Of a DNA stretch of 64,000 nt, positions 8,179 through 16,518 are shown one piece after another (position 1 is the stretch's first letter; every line of letters starts with the position of its first letter). A program made the position numbers and the translations under genes. The notes under the pieces are model-generated. The model saw only the letters and a program-made list of their open reading frames with translations, did no database searches and was not told the DNA's origin. Source of the DNA: Streptomyces sp. NBC_00390 (lineage in GTDB: Bacteria > Actinomycetota > Actinomycetes > Streptomycetales > Streptomycetaceae); assembly GCF_036057275.1 (NCBI RefSeq), contig NZ_CP107945.1, positions 2,046,001-2,110,000 of the forward strand, in the 5' to 3' direction.

Positions 8179-9141
8179 TCAGCCACGCGCCGCGCGGAAG
8201 GTCTTGACCACCGCACTGGCACCCATGACGAGCACGATCAGCGCCGCGCCGTTGTAGACCGGCCCCGGTGTGGTCCAGAGCGTCTTGACATCCGCCAGGA
8301 AGGCCGGGTTGAAGAACATCTGCTGGTGAAGGACCCACGCCAGCGACAGCGTGAACGTCGCCTGGGCGAGGGCGTACCAAGCGGCCAGCCGTACGGTCCA
8401 GCCTCGCGCGGCCACCCGGCCCAGTTCGACCGCCACAAGACCGGCGAGCCCGGCGAGGACCGGCCAGATCCATCCCGACCACAGGCCCGGGTCGAGCACC
8501 TCGATCGGCCCGCCGTTCCCGCGGGCGCCGTCCGCCCGGTAGGGCTTCGCGGTGTGCTGCCAGACGATCAGCCCGATCAGCAGTGCGTCCCACACCGCCG
8601 CGGCGACGGCCGCCGTGGCGCCGCCCCTGTCCGCCTGCCGGACCTCGGGCAGGTCGTCGGGGGTCCAGGCGGCCGGGCCGGCGGCCGAGCCCTTGTTGTG
8701 GCGCAGCCGCCGCTCGGCCACGGCGAACAGCACGGTGACCACGGCGATCATCTGGGAGCCGACCGTCAGCAGGGTGCCGATGCCGGTGCCGATGGCCGCA
8801 CCGAGGTCATCGGTGTCCATGACCTCCAGCAGCATCAGACCGATGGTGATCGCCGGCAGCACGGTGGCCAGCAGGGTCACCAGCAGGCGGATGTAGGACG
8901 GATACAGGTCGGGCCCGATCAGGACGAGCGGCCGGTCCGCATAGCGAGCGGCGTACCGGACCGGGTCACCCATCTCGCTGAGCACCTCGCGCTCCACCGC
9001 CTTCGGGTCGGCGGGGTTTCGCCCTTCGACGGTGTCGGCGATCGTGGCGCGCAGCTCCTCGGCGATGTCGTCGCGCTGGTCGGCCGGGAGCCGCCGGACA
9101 ACCTCGTGCACGTAGCGCTCGGTGAGCGTGCTCGTGCTCAT
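8179..9141 (-). CDS. HAAS-domain membrane protein paired with PadR
   Basis: A 320-aa protein. Residues 1-75 form an alpha-helical HAAS/DUF1700-like domain (YVHEVVRRLPADQRDDIAEELRATI-type helices). Several membrane helices follow, separated by a polar stretch near 150-175. HAAS proteins typically follow a PadR gene; the HAAS domain is thought to act as the sensor or partner. ATG 9141 overlaps the stop of the PadR gene (ATGA 9138-9141) and has GGAGAACGG upstream, which fixes the start. Its function beyond membrane signalling is unknown. Confidence 0.75.
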   Translation of the reverse strand: MSTSTLTERYVHEVVRRLPADQRDDIAEELRATIADTVEGRNPADPKAVEREVLSEMGDPVRYAARYADRPLVLIGPDLYPSYIRLLVTLLATVLPAITIGLMLLEVMDTDDLGAAIGTGIGTLLTVGSQMIAVVTVLFAVAERRLRHNKGSAAGPAAWTPDDLPEVRQADRGGATAAVAAAVWDALLIGLIVWQHTAKPYRADGARGNGGPIEVLDPGLWSGWIWPVLAGLAGLVAVELGRVAARGWTVRLAAWYALAQATFTLSLAWVLHQQMFFNPAFLADVKTLWTTPGPVYNGAALIVLVMGASAVVKTFRAARG

Positions 9142-9500
9142 CCGTTCTCCTTGGTGAGTCGTGAGATCGAGGCGACGAGGTCCTGCCACTCGCGCACCAG
9201 GCCGGTGCGCACCCGGGAGCCGTCGGGACTGACCCGGTAGAACTTCCGTGGCCGGGACTCGTCGGTGTTCCATTCGCTCGTGAGCAGGCCCTGCTTCTCC
9301 AGCCGGCGCAGCAACGGATAGAGCGTGTTGCCGTCGACCGTGACCCCGGCGTCGTTGAGAGTCTCAAGCAGCGCATACCCGTACTGCGGCTTTTCGAGCA
9401 GCGCCAGGCAGGCCAGAACGACCGTCCCGCGACGCAGCTCCTGAGCCTGGTTAAGGGTCAGTTCTTCTAGGGACACAGGTGACACGATACTGTGCGGCAC
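9138..9500 (-). CDS. PadR-family transcriptional regulator
   Basis: A 120-aa winged-helix protein: RRGTVVLACLALLEKPQYGY then DGNTLYPLLRRLEKQGLL, ending in the short PadR dimerisation helix. The RPRKFYRVSPDG stretch is the wing. PadR proteins repress their own operon and often the membrane gene behind them; here that is the HAAS gene, with which the stop overlaps by 4 bp. The first ATG is at 9500; a GTG about 21 bp later is an alternative start. Confidence 0.88.
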   Translation of the reverse strand: MPHSIVSPVSLEELTLNQAQELRRGTVVLACLALLEKPQYGYALLETLNDAGVTVDGNTLYPLLRRLEKQGLLTSEWNTDESRPRKFYRVSPDGSRVRTGLVREWQDLVASISRLTKENG

Positions 9501-9816
9501 ACACTAATGTCATCCCTTCCGCGAGCTGAAGCGAACCGGGCTCACCCTTCCCCTGCCTCATGGACGGATGCCGGCTCCACGGCCTACGCAAGGAGAAGGA
9601 CAGCCCAAGCACCCTGGCGTCGGGCCTCGGGGGCAGGCGAGCCGTTGACATGCATGCCGGGCGCACGCAAACTCGGGGCGATCCGTCCATGAACCCGGTT
9701 CGACCCCGGATCACGCGGCCCGCGCCGTGGGCGGCTTCGGCATCCTGGAACCATGCAGGTCTGCGCGCCCGGCGTCCCGCCCGACGACGTACGCGAGAAC
9801 GAGGAGCTGAGCTGCC
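9501..9816. other. Intergenic region, nothing recognised
   Basis: About 315 bp between the divergent PadR and thiolase genes. Small open frames here do not show convincing codon bias. It must contain both promoters, but I see no clear operator. Confidence 0.4.
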
Positions 9817-11007
9817 ATGACCGACCGTCTGCGCGATGTGTACGTGGTGGACGCCGTGCGCACCCCCATCGGCAAGTTCGGCGGCGCGCTGTCCGGCGTG
9901 CGGCCCGACGATCTCGCCGCGGCAGTTGTGGGCGCCCTTGTCTCCCGTACGCCGGACCTCGACCCGGCCCGTATCGACGACGTCTTCTTCGGCAACGCCA
10001 ACGGCGCGGGCGAGGACAACCGCGATGTGGCCCGCATGGCCGTGCTGCTCGCGGGCCTGCCCGTGACCGTCCCCGGCACCACGGTGAACCGGCTCTGCGG
10101 ATCGGGCATGGAGGCCGTCATCCAGGCCGCCCGCGCCGTCGCCGTCGGCGACGCGTCGATCGCCGTCGCGGGCGGGGTCGAGTCGATGAGCCGGGCGCCC
10201 TGGGTGGTGCAGAAGCCCGAACGCGGCTTCCCCGCGGGCCACCAGCAGATGTACTCCACGACCCTCGGCTGGCGCATGGTCAATCCGCGCATGCCCGAGG
10301 AGTGGACCGTCGGTCTCGGCGAGGGTGCCGAACTGCTCGCCGACCGTCACGGCATCGGCCGTGAGGCCCAGGACGCCTTCGCCCTCGCCAGCCACCACAA
10401 CGCCGCCCGCGCCTGGGCCCAGGGCCTGTACGACGGGGAGGTCGTCCCGGTCGACGGGGTGGACCTGGCCCGCGACGAGTGCATCCGCGACAGCACGTCG
10501 GTGGAGGCACTGGCCAAGCTGAAGCCCGTGTTCCGCAAAGACGGCACCGTCACGGCGGGCAACTCCTCCCCGCTCAACGACGGCGCGGCAGCGCTCCTGC
10601 TCGTGGACGAGGACGGCCTGCGCGCCACCGGCCGCGAACCGCTCGCCCGTATCGGCGCCTCGGCCGTCACCGGCATCGAGCCTCAGTACTTCGGGGCCGG
10701 CCCGGTCGAGGCCGCCCGCCGCGCCCTGAAGAAGGCGGGCCGCGAGTTCGGCGATCTGCGGACCGTCGAGCTGAACGAGGCCTTCGCCGCGCAGGCGCTG
10801 GCCTGCCTGAGCCAGTGGCCCGGTCTCGACCCGGCCGTCGTCAACCCGCGCGGCGGGGCCATCGCCATCGGCCACCCGCTCGGCGCGTCCGGCGCCCGCC
10901 TCACGGGCGCCGTCGCCCACCAGCTCGCCGCCGCCGGTTCCGGCACCGGCCTCGCCACACTGTGCATCGGCGTCGGGCAGGGCCTCGCGCTCGTCCTGGA
11001 GAGGTGA
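9817..11007 (+). CDS. Acetyl-CoA acetyltransferase / beta-ketoadipyl-type thiolase
   Basis: A 396-aa degradative-type thiolase, full length for the family. The acyl-accepting Cys94 is in NRLCGSGMEA. The C-terminal motifs are NPRGGAIAIGHPLGASGAR (catalytic His) and CIGVGQG, with Cys383 as the general base. The N-terminus VVDAVRTPIGKFGG is typical. It cleaves a 3-ketoacyl-CoA with CoA or condenses two acetyl-CoA units. Overall it most resembles PcaF/PaaJ (3-oxoadipyl-CoA) thiolases, but no aromatic degradation genes are adjacent. GAGGAG lies upstream of ATG 9817. Confidence 0.9.
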   Translation: MTDRLRDVYVVDAVRTPIGKFGGALSGVRPDDLAAAVVGALVSRTPDLDPARIDDVFFGNANGAGEDNRDVARMAVLLAGLPVTVPGTTVNRLCGSGMEAVIQAARAVAVGDASIAVAGGVESMSRAPWVVQKPERGFPAGHQQMYSTTLGWRMVNPRMPEEWTVGLGEGAELLADRHGIGREAQDAFALASHHNAARAWAQGLYDGEVVPVDGVDLARDECIRDSTSVEALAKLKPVFRKDGTVTAGNSSPLNDGAAALLLVDEDGLRATGREPLARIGASAVTGIEPQYFGAGPVEAARRALKKAGREFGDLRTVELNEAFAAQALACLSQWPGLDPAVVNPRGGAIAIGHPLGASGARLTGAVAHQLAAAGSGTGLATLCIGVGQGLALVLER

Positions 11008-11074
11008 CCGCCTGCTGCTGATCCCTGCCCAGGAGCAGATCAGCGCGGCAGCGGCCACCTCGCCCCGTTCACAG

Positions 11075-11374
11075 GTGGTCGGAGGAACGGCCCGCTCTGC
11101 CGACCAGTTGCTCTCGGTCACGTCCCCGCTCGCCGACAAGGCCGTGCTGACCCGGCATGTCAGCTCGGGCGGTGGCGATTCGGCGAATGTGGTGACCTCG
11201 GCCGGCATTCCTGCGGGCGGCACACTCGTGATGTCCTCGAACAGCCTGGAGGTGGCGGTGACGCTGAGGAGCGGGCTCCACCGCCGGCTGGGCGAGAGCG
11301 TGCCCTTCACTCTCCGTTTCCGGCACAGCGGCGCCGTCGACACGGCGGTCGTGGTGGTCCGGCCCGGCAGCTGA
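11075..11374 (+). pseudogene. PCu(A)C/DUF461-like copper chaperone remnant
   Basis: The 99-residue frame matches the C-terminal two thirds of PCu(A)C periplasmic copper chaperones: ADQLLSVTSPLADKAVLTRHV, SAGIPAGGTLVM, GESVPFTLRFRHSG. The frame is open further 5' into the thiolase end, but no start codon with a ribosome site or signal peptide is found. The Met and second His residues of the family's HX10MX21HXM copper site are missing: SNSLEVAVTL stands where GGLHLMLM is expected. It is either a 5'-truncated relic or a diverged non-copper version; I favour a relic. Its stop codon lies within the loop of a hairpin. Confidence 0.55.
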
Positions 11375-11390
11375 GCACGCTGCCGGGCCG
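11360..11390. terminator. 12-bp perfect hairpin
   Basis: CGGCCCGGCAGC (11360-11371) pairs exactly with 11379-11390 across a 7-nt loop that contains the stop codon of the PCu(A)C-like frame. It lies just beyond the stop (11411) of the opposing Cys-rich gene, so it probably terminates transcripts from both sides. Confidence 0.7.
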
Positions 11391-11410
11391 GGCAGACCGT
11401 TCGGCCGTTC

Positions 11411-11626
11411 TCAGGCGAGGGCGATGGCGTCCAGCGTGCCGGCCTTTGCCTCCGCCACAAGGGAGCCGAACTGGTCGGCGCTCATGCGCACCTGCTGGCC
11501 GAAGTCATCGGTGATCACGATCCTGCGCTCGGCCGGCGCGCTCTCGTCGACGAACAGTTGAGGGCAGCCGCAACTGCAGTTTCCGCAGAAGGTCGCCACA
11601 GGTTCGAGGGAATTGACGTCGGTCAT
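11411..11626 (-). CDS. Small Cys-rich protein (CxxCxCxCP)
   Basis: A 71-aa protein with four closely spaced cysteines (FCGNCSCGCPQLFVD) near the N-terminus, then a short acidic, beta-rich body (RRIVITDDFGQQVRMS) and a helical tail. I recall very similar short hypothetical proteins across Streptomyces, but with no assigned function. The Cys cluster suggests binding of a metal ion or Fe-S centre; this is inference. ATG 11626 begins the conserved part; an upstream in-frame ATG would add 51 unconserved residues. It lies back to back with copZ and near the metal ABC transporter. Confidence 0.7.
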   Translation of the reverse strand: MTDVNSLEPVATFCGNCSCGCPQLFVDESAPAERRIVITDDFGQQVRMSADQFGSLVAEAKAGTLDAIALA

Positions 11627-11853
11627 CACACTCACCTTTCCGTGCACGTCCGCCCGTGGAGCGGTCTGCCACGGTCCGGACGCCCTGGGAATGCCCGTTC
11701 GAGATCGCCCGCATGCGCCGGGAGCGCCGCTCCGTGAAGCACGCCATGGGCCCGTGTCCTTCCGATGCCTCCGATTCACCCGTCTGCACGGGCACCGGAC
11801 GGGCTTCGCATACGACTACATGAAAGAGACGGCACTACCGAGGAGACGAGAGC

Positions 11854-12063
11854 ATGACGGAACAGCGCTACCACGTCACGGGCATGACCTGCGGTCACTG
11901 CGCCGACCACATCAGGAAGGAGGTCGGTCAAGTCGCCGGTGTGAGCAGGATCGACGTCGATGTGGCCGCGAACGCGGTGACAGTCAGCGGTCCTTCGCTC
12001 GACGACGCCCGCATTCGCGAGGCCATCGTGGAGGCCGGGTACGACGTCGTCGCGGCGGCGTGA
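11854..12063 (+). CDS. copZ: CopZ-like HMA-domain copper chaperone
   Basis: A 69-aa single heavy-metal-associated domain: YHVTGMTCGHCADHIRKEV contains the GMTCxxC copper-binding motif, followed by the ferredoxin-like beta-alpha-beta fold (SRIDVDVAANAVTVSG, REAIVEAGYDV). CopZ proteins carry Cu(I) to P-type ATPases. GAGGAGACGAGAGC upstream is a good ribosome site. No P1B-ATPase is in the window, so its partner must be elsewhere. No CsoR-type operator is evident upstream. Confidence 0.92.
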   Translation: MTEQRYHVTGMTCGHCADHIRKEVGQVAGVSRIDVDVAANAVTVSGPSLDDARIREAIVEAGYDVVAAA

Positions 12064-12277
12064 CGGACGCCGGTGAGCGCTGGTGAACGCCGGCGAACAC
12101 GGCGCGGCACAGCTCGGTCCGGCACGCCGTTCGCATGAGGTGACAGGCCGTACGGGCGCGTACGGAAAATCCCGCCGGCCACGCGGGAACTCCGCACGCC
12201 CGCCACCCGACTACTGCCGTGTGGGAGGGCAGTGATCCACTGCGCCCGCACCAGGTCAGACCGCAGAGAGGCGTGTG
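12064..12277. promoter_or_regulatory. Upstream region of the metal ABC transporter
   Basis: About 215 bp after copZ and before the ABC operon. It is GC-rich. I looked for an AT-rich Zur-like inverted repeat and found none, so metal control of the operon is not supported by the local sequence. Confidence 0.3.
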
Positions 12278-12913
12278 ATGGGTGGGCTGGATGTGCGCAT
12301 GCGGGGGGTCGCCTGCCGTCACGGCCGGGTCGACGCCGTGGCCGACGTGGATCTGGAGATCGCGGCCGGTGAGCGTGTGGCCCTCACCGGCACGAACGGC
12401 TCCGGAAAGACCACCCTGCTCCGTGCCGTCCTCGGTCTGCACCGGCAGGTGACGGGCTCCATCCTGGTCGGCGGCCGTGACACCCGCACGGCGGGCGACC
12501 GGGCGTGGCGACGGCGGGCCTGCGCCTGGATTCCGCAGAAACCGGCGGTGGGCAGGTTCCCGCTCCTGGGCGACGAGTTGCTGGCCAGCAGCGCCGCGTC
12601 GGCCGAGGCCGGCGAGGCGGCGGAACGACTGGGAGTGGGCAACCTGACCCGGCGGGCGCTGCACACCCTGTCCGGAGGGCAGTTGCAGCGGATGTATCTC
12701 GCAAGGGCGATCGGCTGCGTCGCCGCAGGAGCCGGAGTACTGCTCGCCGACGAGCCCACCGCCGCACTCGACTTCTCCGGCCAGGAGGAAGCGGCAGATG
12801 TCCTCACCTCGCTGCCCGTCACCCTCGTCGTGGTGACGCACGACCGGACGCTCGCCGAGCGCTGCGACCGGGTACTGGAGATGGCCGCCGGGCGGCTGCG
12901 GGAGGTCAGGTGA
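12278..12913 (+). CDS. Metal ABC transporter, ATP-binding subunit (ZnuC/MntB type)
   Basis: A 211-aa ATPase: Walker A TGTNGSGKTTLL, Q-loop AWIPQKPAVGRFP, ABC signature LSGGQLQRMYLARAI, Walker B VLLADEPTAALD and switch His in VVTHDRTLAERC. Size and neighbours match the zinc/manganese (cluster 9) importer family. The last codons overlap the permease start (GTGA at 12910-12913). ATG 12278 is preferred over the preceding GTG. It should energise the permease and serve the lipoprotein that follow. Confidence 0.88.
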   Translation: MGGLDVRMRGVACRHGRVDAVADVDLEIAAGERVALTGTNGSGKTTLLRAVLGLHRQVTGSILVGGRDTRTAGDRAWRRRACAWIPQKPAVGRFPLLGDELLASSAASAEAGEAAERLGVGNLTRRALHTLSGGQLQRMYLARAIGCVAAGAGVLLADEPTAALDFSGQEEAADVLTSLPVTLVVVTHDRTLAERCDRVLEMAAGRLREVR

Positions 12914-13776
12914 CCCTGGCCGCCGCCGACGTGGGCGCGCTCCTGCAGCTGGTGCCCGTCCAGCGGGCGGGGTTCGCCCTGCTGCTCGCGGCGATCGGGC
13001 TGCCGGTGATCGGCGTCGTGATCGTCGGTCTCGACATCATGCCGGTGCGCTTCGCGATGATGCATGTCGCTCTGCTGGGGATCGCCGTCGGCCTGCTGAC
13101 CGGCCTGGACCCCATGCTCTGCGCACTCGTGGCCTGCGCCCTGTCCGGAGCGGGCGTGGCCCCGCTGGCCCGCACCCCGGACGGGCTGTCCGGCGCGATG
13201 GGCCTGCTGATGAGCCTGGCCATAGCCGCCGCCCTGCTCGTCCTCGCGGTCTCGGGCGTCAACGCCTCGGGCGCGTTCGCCCTGTTGTGGGGCTCGATCC
13301 TGGCCGTGGGCACCGCGGACCTGATCGTCCTCGGGACGCTTGCCGTCGTCGTACCCGGCCTGTTCTGGTGGCGCCGCCGGGAGGTCGGGCTGCTGCTCTA
13401 CGACCGTGAGCTGGCGCACTGCTCAGGCGTACCGGTCCGCGGTCTGACCGTTGTCCTCCTGGTCCTGGTCGCGGTGGCGGTGGCGGGAGCGATCAAACTG
13501 ACCGGCGCGCTGCTGGTCGATGCCCTCACCCTGCTGCCCGCACTCGCGGCGCGCCGGCTGGGCACTTCACTGAAATCGATCGCCGTGTGGGCGGTCGGCA
13601 TCGGCGTCGTCGTCAATCTGACGGGGTTCCTCATGGCGCTCTGGCTGGACTGGCCGCCGGGCCCGGTCCTCGTCCTGACGGCGGGGGCGGTCGTCCTCGC
13701 CGTCCATCTCATACCCGAACGGAGAAACAGCTCATGGCGCGCACCCGCGTCCGTATCACCTCCCTCCTCGCACTGA
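12910..13776 (+). CDS. Metal ABC transporter, permease (ZnuB type)
   Basis: A 288-aa polytopic protein with about 8-9 hydrophobic segments and the ABC-3 permease pattern (DIMPVRFAMMHVALLGIA, GALLVDALTLLPALAARRL). The start is GTG 12910, overlapping the ATPase stop. The frame is also open upstream inside the ATPase gene, but that part is Arg-rich shadow sequence. The 3' end overlaps the substrate-binding protein gene by 43 bp, so all three genes are tightly coupled. Confidence 0.85.
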   Translation: MTLAAADVGALLQLVPVQRAGFALLLAAIGLPVIGVVIVGLDIMPVRFAMMHVALLGIAVGLLTGLDPMLCALVACALSGAGVAPLARTPDGLSGAMGLLMSLAIAAALLVLAVSGVNASGAFALLWGSILAVGTADLIVLGTLAVVVPGLFWWRRREVGLLLYDRELAHCSGVPVRGLTVVLLVLVAVAVAGAIKLTGALLVDALTLLPALAARRLGTSLKSIAVWAVGIGVVVNLTGFLMALWLDWPPGPVLVLTAGAVVLAVHLIPERRNSSWRAPASVSPPSSH

Positions 13777-14537
13777 GCGGGGTGCTCCTGCTGACCGCAG
13801 GCTGCGGCGACGACAGCGGCACATCGGCCAAGACCGGCTCCGATGCGAAGAAGGAGAAGCCCGTGGTGGTCGTGACCACCACCTGGGAAGGCGCCTTCGC
13901 CAAGGCCGCCGGCGCCGAGGACGTCAAGGTCATCGTGCCCCAGTCCGTGCACCACGCCCCCGACTACGACCCGAAGCCCTCCGACCTGGCGGCCGTCGCC
14001 GAGGCCGACTTCGTGCTGTACGCGCCCTTCGAGCCGTACGCCGCGAAGATCAAGGAGGCGGCCGGCTCCAAGGCCGAACTGGTCGAGGTGAACCTCGACA
14101 ACGACGCCGACAAGGTGAACGCGGAGGTCGCCAAGCTCGCCAAGCTGTTCGGCACCGAGGACGCCGCGGCGAAATGGAAGACCACTTTCGACGCCGAGTA
14201 CGCGACGCTGTCCAAGGAGCTGAAGGCCTCATGGCCCGGCGGCAGGAGCCCGAACGTCGTCGCGCAGGTCTTCACCGCCTGGTCGGCGAAGCTCGCGGGC
14301 GCCACCACGGTCGGCACCTACGGCCCCGAGCCGGTCACCCCCGCCCAGCTCGCGGAGCTCTCCGAGAAGAAGCCCGCCCTGGTCCTGGACAACGCCCACA
14401 TGTCGACCGGAACGGTCCTGCCCGACACCGGCGCGAAGCAGGTGAAGATCGTCAACTATCCGGGCGACGACCTCGACCTCCTGCCGGTCTACCGCAACGC
14501 GGCCGCCGAACTGAAGAAGGCCATGAACGCCTCCTGA
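13734..14537 (+). CDS. Metal ABC transporter, substrate-binding lipoprotein (ZnuA/AztC type)
   Basis: A 267-aa lipoprotein with signal peptide and lipobox LLTAGC (lipidated Cys24), then VVVTTTWEGAFAKAAGAEDV. His73-His74 in QSVHHAPDYDPKPSDLAAV correspond to the metal-ligand His region of cluster 9 solute-binding proteins, and ADFVLYAPFEPYAAKI to the next conserved block. The family binds Zn2+ or Mn2+. The protein is short and lacks a His-rich loop. ATG 13734 lies within the permease gene, preceded by GGAG. A hairpin terminator follows. Confidence 0.85.
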   Translation: MARTRVRITSLLALSGVLLLTAGCGDDSGTSAKTGSDAKKEKPVVVVTTTWEGAFAKAAGAEDVKVIVPQSVHHAPDYDPKPSDLAAVAEADFVLYAPFEPYAAKIKEAAGSKAELVEVNLDNDADKVNAEVAKLAKLFGTEDAAAKWKTTFDAEYATLSKELKASWPGGRSPNVVAQVFTAWSAKLAGATTVGTYGPEPVTPAQLAELSEKKPALVLDNAHMSTGTVLPDTGAKQVKIVNYPGDDLDLLPVYRNAAAELKKAMNAS

Positions 14538-14565
14538 CCGTGCGACGCCACGGCGGGCGCCGCGG

Positions 14566-14605
14566 CGCCCCTGGGCCGCTCCCCGCCGGAGCCGGCCCAG
14601 GGGCG
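14566..14605 (+). terminator. 13-bp hairpin after the metal ABC operon
   Basis: CGCCCCTGGGCCG (14566-14578) pairs exactly with 14593-14605 across a 14-nt loop. It starts 29 bp beyond the stop of the lipoprotein gene. Confidence 0.7.
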
Positions 14606-14736
14606 AACACAAGTCTGCGGTGGTCAGGTCGCGGCGGCTGGGGTGTAGCGCGCTGCTGCGAGTTTGGCCATCGTTCGAAGTCTCGTGAAACAGGAGGCGC
14701 GGTACCGTCAACTGCACCCGTCGTTTGCCCCGCCGG

Positions 14737-16137
14737 CTACGCCACGGGACCGAGGTTGCCTTCAACGACGGTCTGGATGATCCGGGGACGGTCCCAGAGG
14801 GCCAGGAGTTCGTTGGCGATGGCGACGATGGGCAGGGGGTCCTGGTTGCCGTGCACCTCGATGGCGGCGGCCGACAGGCTGCGCGGGACGGCTCCGGCAT
14901 CGAGGAGGACGCGCCATTCCTCCGGGCCGAGCTCCAGGAACTCCAGTCCGGTGAGCCCGGCGATCTCCAGAGGATCGGCGAGCGTGCCGGGGTAGGCGGT
15001 AAGGGTGCGCAGGCGGGGCAGTCCGGTGACGGGGGCCAGGCTGAGCGGCGCACCGTCCCACACACCGATGGACAGGACTTCCAGGCCGGGGTGGGCGGCG
15101 GCCTGGACGCTCTTCAGGCTTGCGATGTTCACCCTGGCCACGACCGGTGGCTGATCCCTGCGACGGTGACGTTCTTCCCTTACCCGGTTCAGGACCAGGT
15201 CGGTGAGGGAGTCGGCCAGGAGTTCGGCGCCGATGTTCTGTTCGTGGTCGAGCATGATGATCTGCCCGGTGTGACCGCGCGGGCCCGGTGTCAGGTCGAC
15301 CGCGATCCGGTCGCCACCGCCGTTGTCCCCGAAGACGATCCAGCCGGGGGAGCCGACCAGGCCCTGCACCGCGGCGTCGGGCGGGGTGACGACCGCCTCC
15401 ATCGCCGCGAACTCCCAGCGACAGTGGCGGGACGACGCGTCGGCGACGTACAGGCCGTCCAACGCGAACAGCTCGCAGCCGACCGCCGCGGAGGCACTTT
15501 GCGCTGCCTCGTAGTCGTCGCCCCAGTCCTCCCACCGTGCCCGCGTCACCCGGTAAAGAACCTTGAGCTCGTCGGGCAGCGTGATGCCGAGGCGCGCTTC
15601 GGCGGCGGCGATCTCGTCCTCCGTCGCGCCGATGGCGCCGGGCAACCGCGCGCGGAGCGTCCGCTCCAGCAACTCCGGATCCGACGAAGGGGCCTGCACC
15701 GCGCCGGGGACCGGATCGGGGAGGCGGTGCCAGGGCTCAGGAAGGGAGCCCTGGACCAGGATGATCGCCCCAGGGTGCGGGTTGCCGATGCCGGGCTCCA
15801 CGGCGGGACTGGGCCCGAGCAGGTGGAGCGTGGTCTTCCCGGTCGGTGAGATCTCGGCTGTGAACGAGATGTCGTCGACGCCGGCGTCCGTGAGCGCGCT
15901 CTGTACCCGCTTCACCGCGTCGAGCTCGTCCTGCATGTCCTCGGTCCGGGCGGCTCGACCGGGCGGCGGCAGCCGTCGCTGCAGGGCCAGACTCCAGCTG
16001 CCTCGGCCGATGCGCCCCGCCACGCGGGCTGACGGGGCGGCATGCCTCTCCGCGTCGCCGGCCCGCAGGAGGCGCAGCACGGGCGCCCAGGTCGCGAAGG
16101 CGTGTATGGACGGCAAGGGGGAGCTCTGATCAACCAT
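14737..16137 (-). CDS. SMI1/KNR4 (SUKH)-domain protein
   Basis: A 466-aa cytoplasmic protein. The middle (about 165-310) is a SUKH domain: TEDEIAAAEARLGITLPDELKVLYRVTRA, later IVFGDNGGGDRIAVDLTPG. Residues 1-150 form an uncharacterised domain with an acidic DELDAVKRVQSAL helix. The C-terminus (about 350-440) has leucine-rich-repeat-like segments (GLPRLRTLTAYPG, GLTGLEFLELG). SUKH proteins include immunity proteins against nuclease toxins and housekeeping proteins in Streptomyces. No polymorphic toxin gene is adjacent, so immunity is not supported. The frame is open upstream of ATG 16137 but unlike coding sequence there. Confidence 0.75.
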   Translation of the reverse strand: MVDQSSPLPSIHAFATWAPVLRLLRAGDAERHAAPSARVAGRIGRGSWSLALQRRLPPPGRAARTEDMQDELDAVKRVQSALTDAGVDDISFTAEISPTGKTTLHLLGPSPAVEPGIGNPHPGAIILVQGSLPEPWHRLPDPVPGAVQAPSSDPELLERTLRARLPGAIGATEDEIAAAEARLGITLPDELKVLYRVTRARWEDWGDDYEAAQSASAAVGCELFALDGLYVADASSRHCRWEFAAMEAVVTPPDAAVQGLVGSPGWIVFGDNGGGDRIAVDLTPGPRGHTGQIIMLDHEQNIGAELLADSLTDLVLNRVREERHRRRDQPPVVARVNIASLKSVQAAAHPGLEVLSIGVWDGAPLSLAPVTGLPRLRTLTAYPGTLADPLEIAGLTGLEFLELGPEEWRVLLDAGAVPRSLSAAAIEVHGNQDPLPIVAIANELLALWDRPRIIQTVVEGNLGPVA

Positions 16138-16289
16138 GCGCAGACCGTACGCGGAGCCACTGACACCGAATGCTGCCGGGCCCCGCGCTGGTACGTGCAT
16201 GCTCCACGCCCGCGCGAGCGCACCCGCGCGGGACCTCAAACGCGACGTTCTCCCGCTCTTGTCAGGGACGCCGCTGTCGGCCGATCGGG

Positions 16290-16332
16290 GTTTACAATGT
16301 GAAAAGTTCTTCAATTCCACAGGTGATGGAGC
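16290..16332 (+). promoter_or_regulatory. AT-rich promoter/operator of the first ArsR operon
   Basis: An AT-rich island in otherwise GC-rich DNA just before the 61-aa gene. Its right half, TTCAATTC, resembles the TGCAATTC half-site of the clear palindrome upstream of the paralogous ArsR gene (21618-21639). The left half is poorly matched. A shared operator for the two paralogues is inference. Confidence 0.4.
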
Positions 16333-16518
16333 GTGGCGGTGGGCGGTTTCGCTGAGGCGGCTCGGGAGCGGGTTCATCAGGCTCGGGCTCGGCTGCAGGC
16401 TGCTTCCGAGGCGGATGACGTCTACGAGGTGTCGCTTGCGGCTGATGAGCTGGAGGACGCGTTGCGGGTAGCTCGCAAGCATGGGGTGGCACTGGAGGAC
16501 GGGGTGCGTGAGGGATGA
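16333..16518 (+). CDS. Small helical hypothetical protein leading the ArsR operon
   Basis: 61 residues, almost entirely helical and charged (ARERVHQARARLQAASEADD, AADELEDALRVARKHGV), with no known domain that I recognise. GTG 16333 is the likely start. The ATGA overlap with the ArsR gene (16515-16518) and high GC at third positions support it being real. A DNA- or protein-binding role is only a guess. Confidence 0.6.
   Translation: MAVGGFAEAARERVHQARARLQAASEADDVYEVSLAADELEDALRVARKHGVALEDGVREG

Noticed and set aside
9451..11460. A 669-codon open frame on the minus strand across the PadR and thiolase genes
   Set aside because: It is the antisense shadow of the thiolase gene. Its translation is low-complexity and family-less, while the plus-strand frame has all thiolase motifs.
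14737..16137. SUKH protein as an immunity gene of a toxin system
   Set aside because: No toxin, WXG100 or secretion gene is adjacent on either strand; such solitary SUKH genes are common in Streptomyces.
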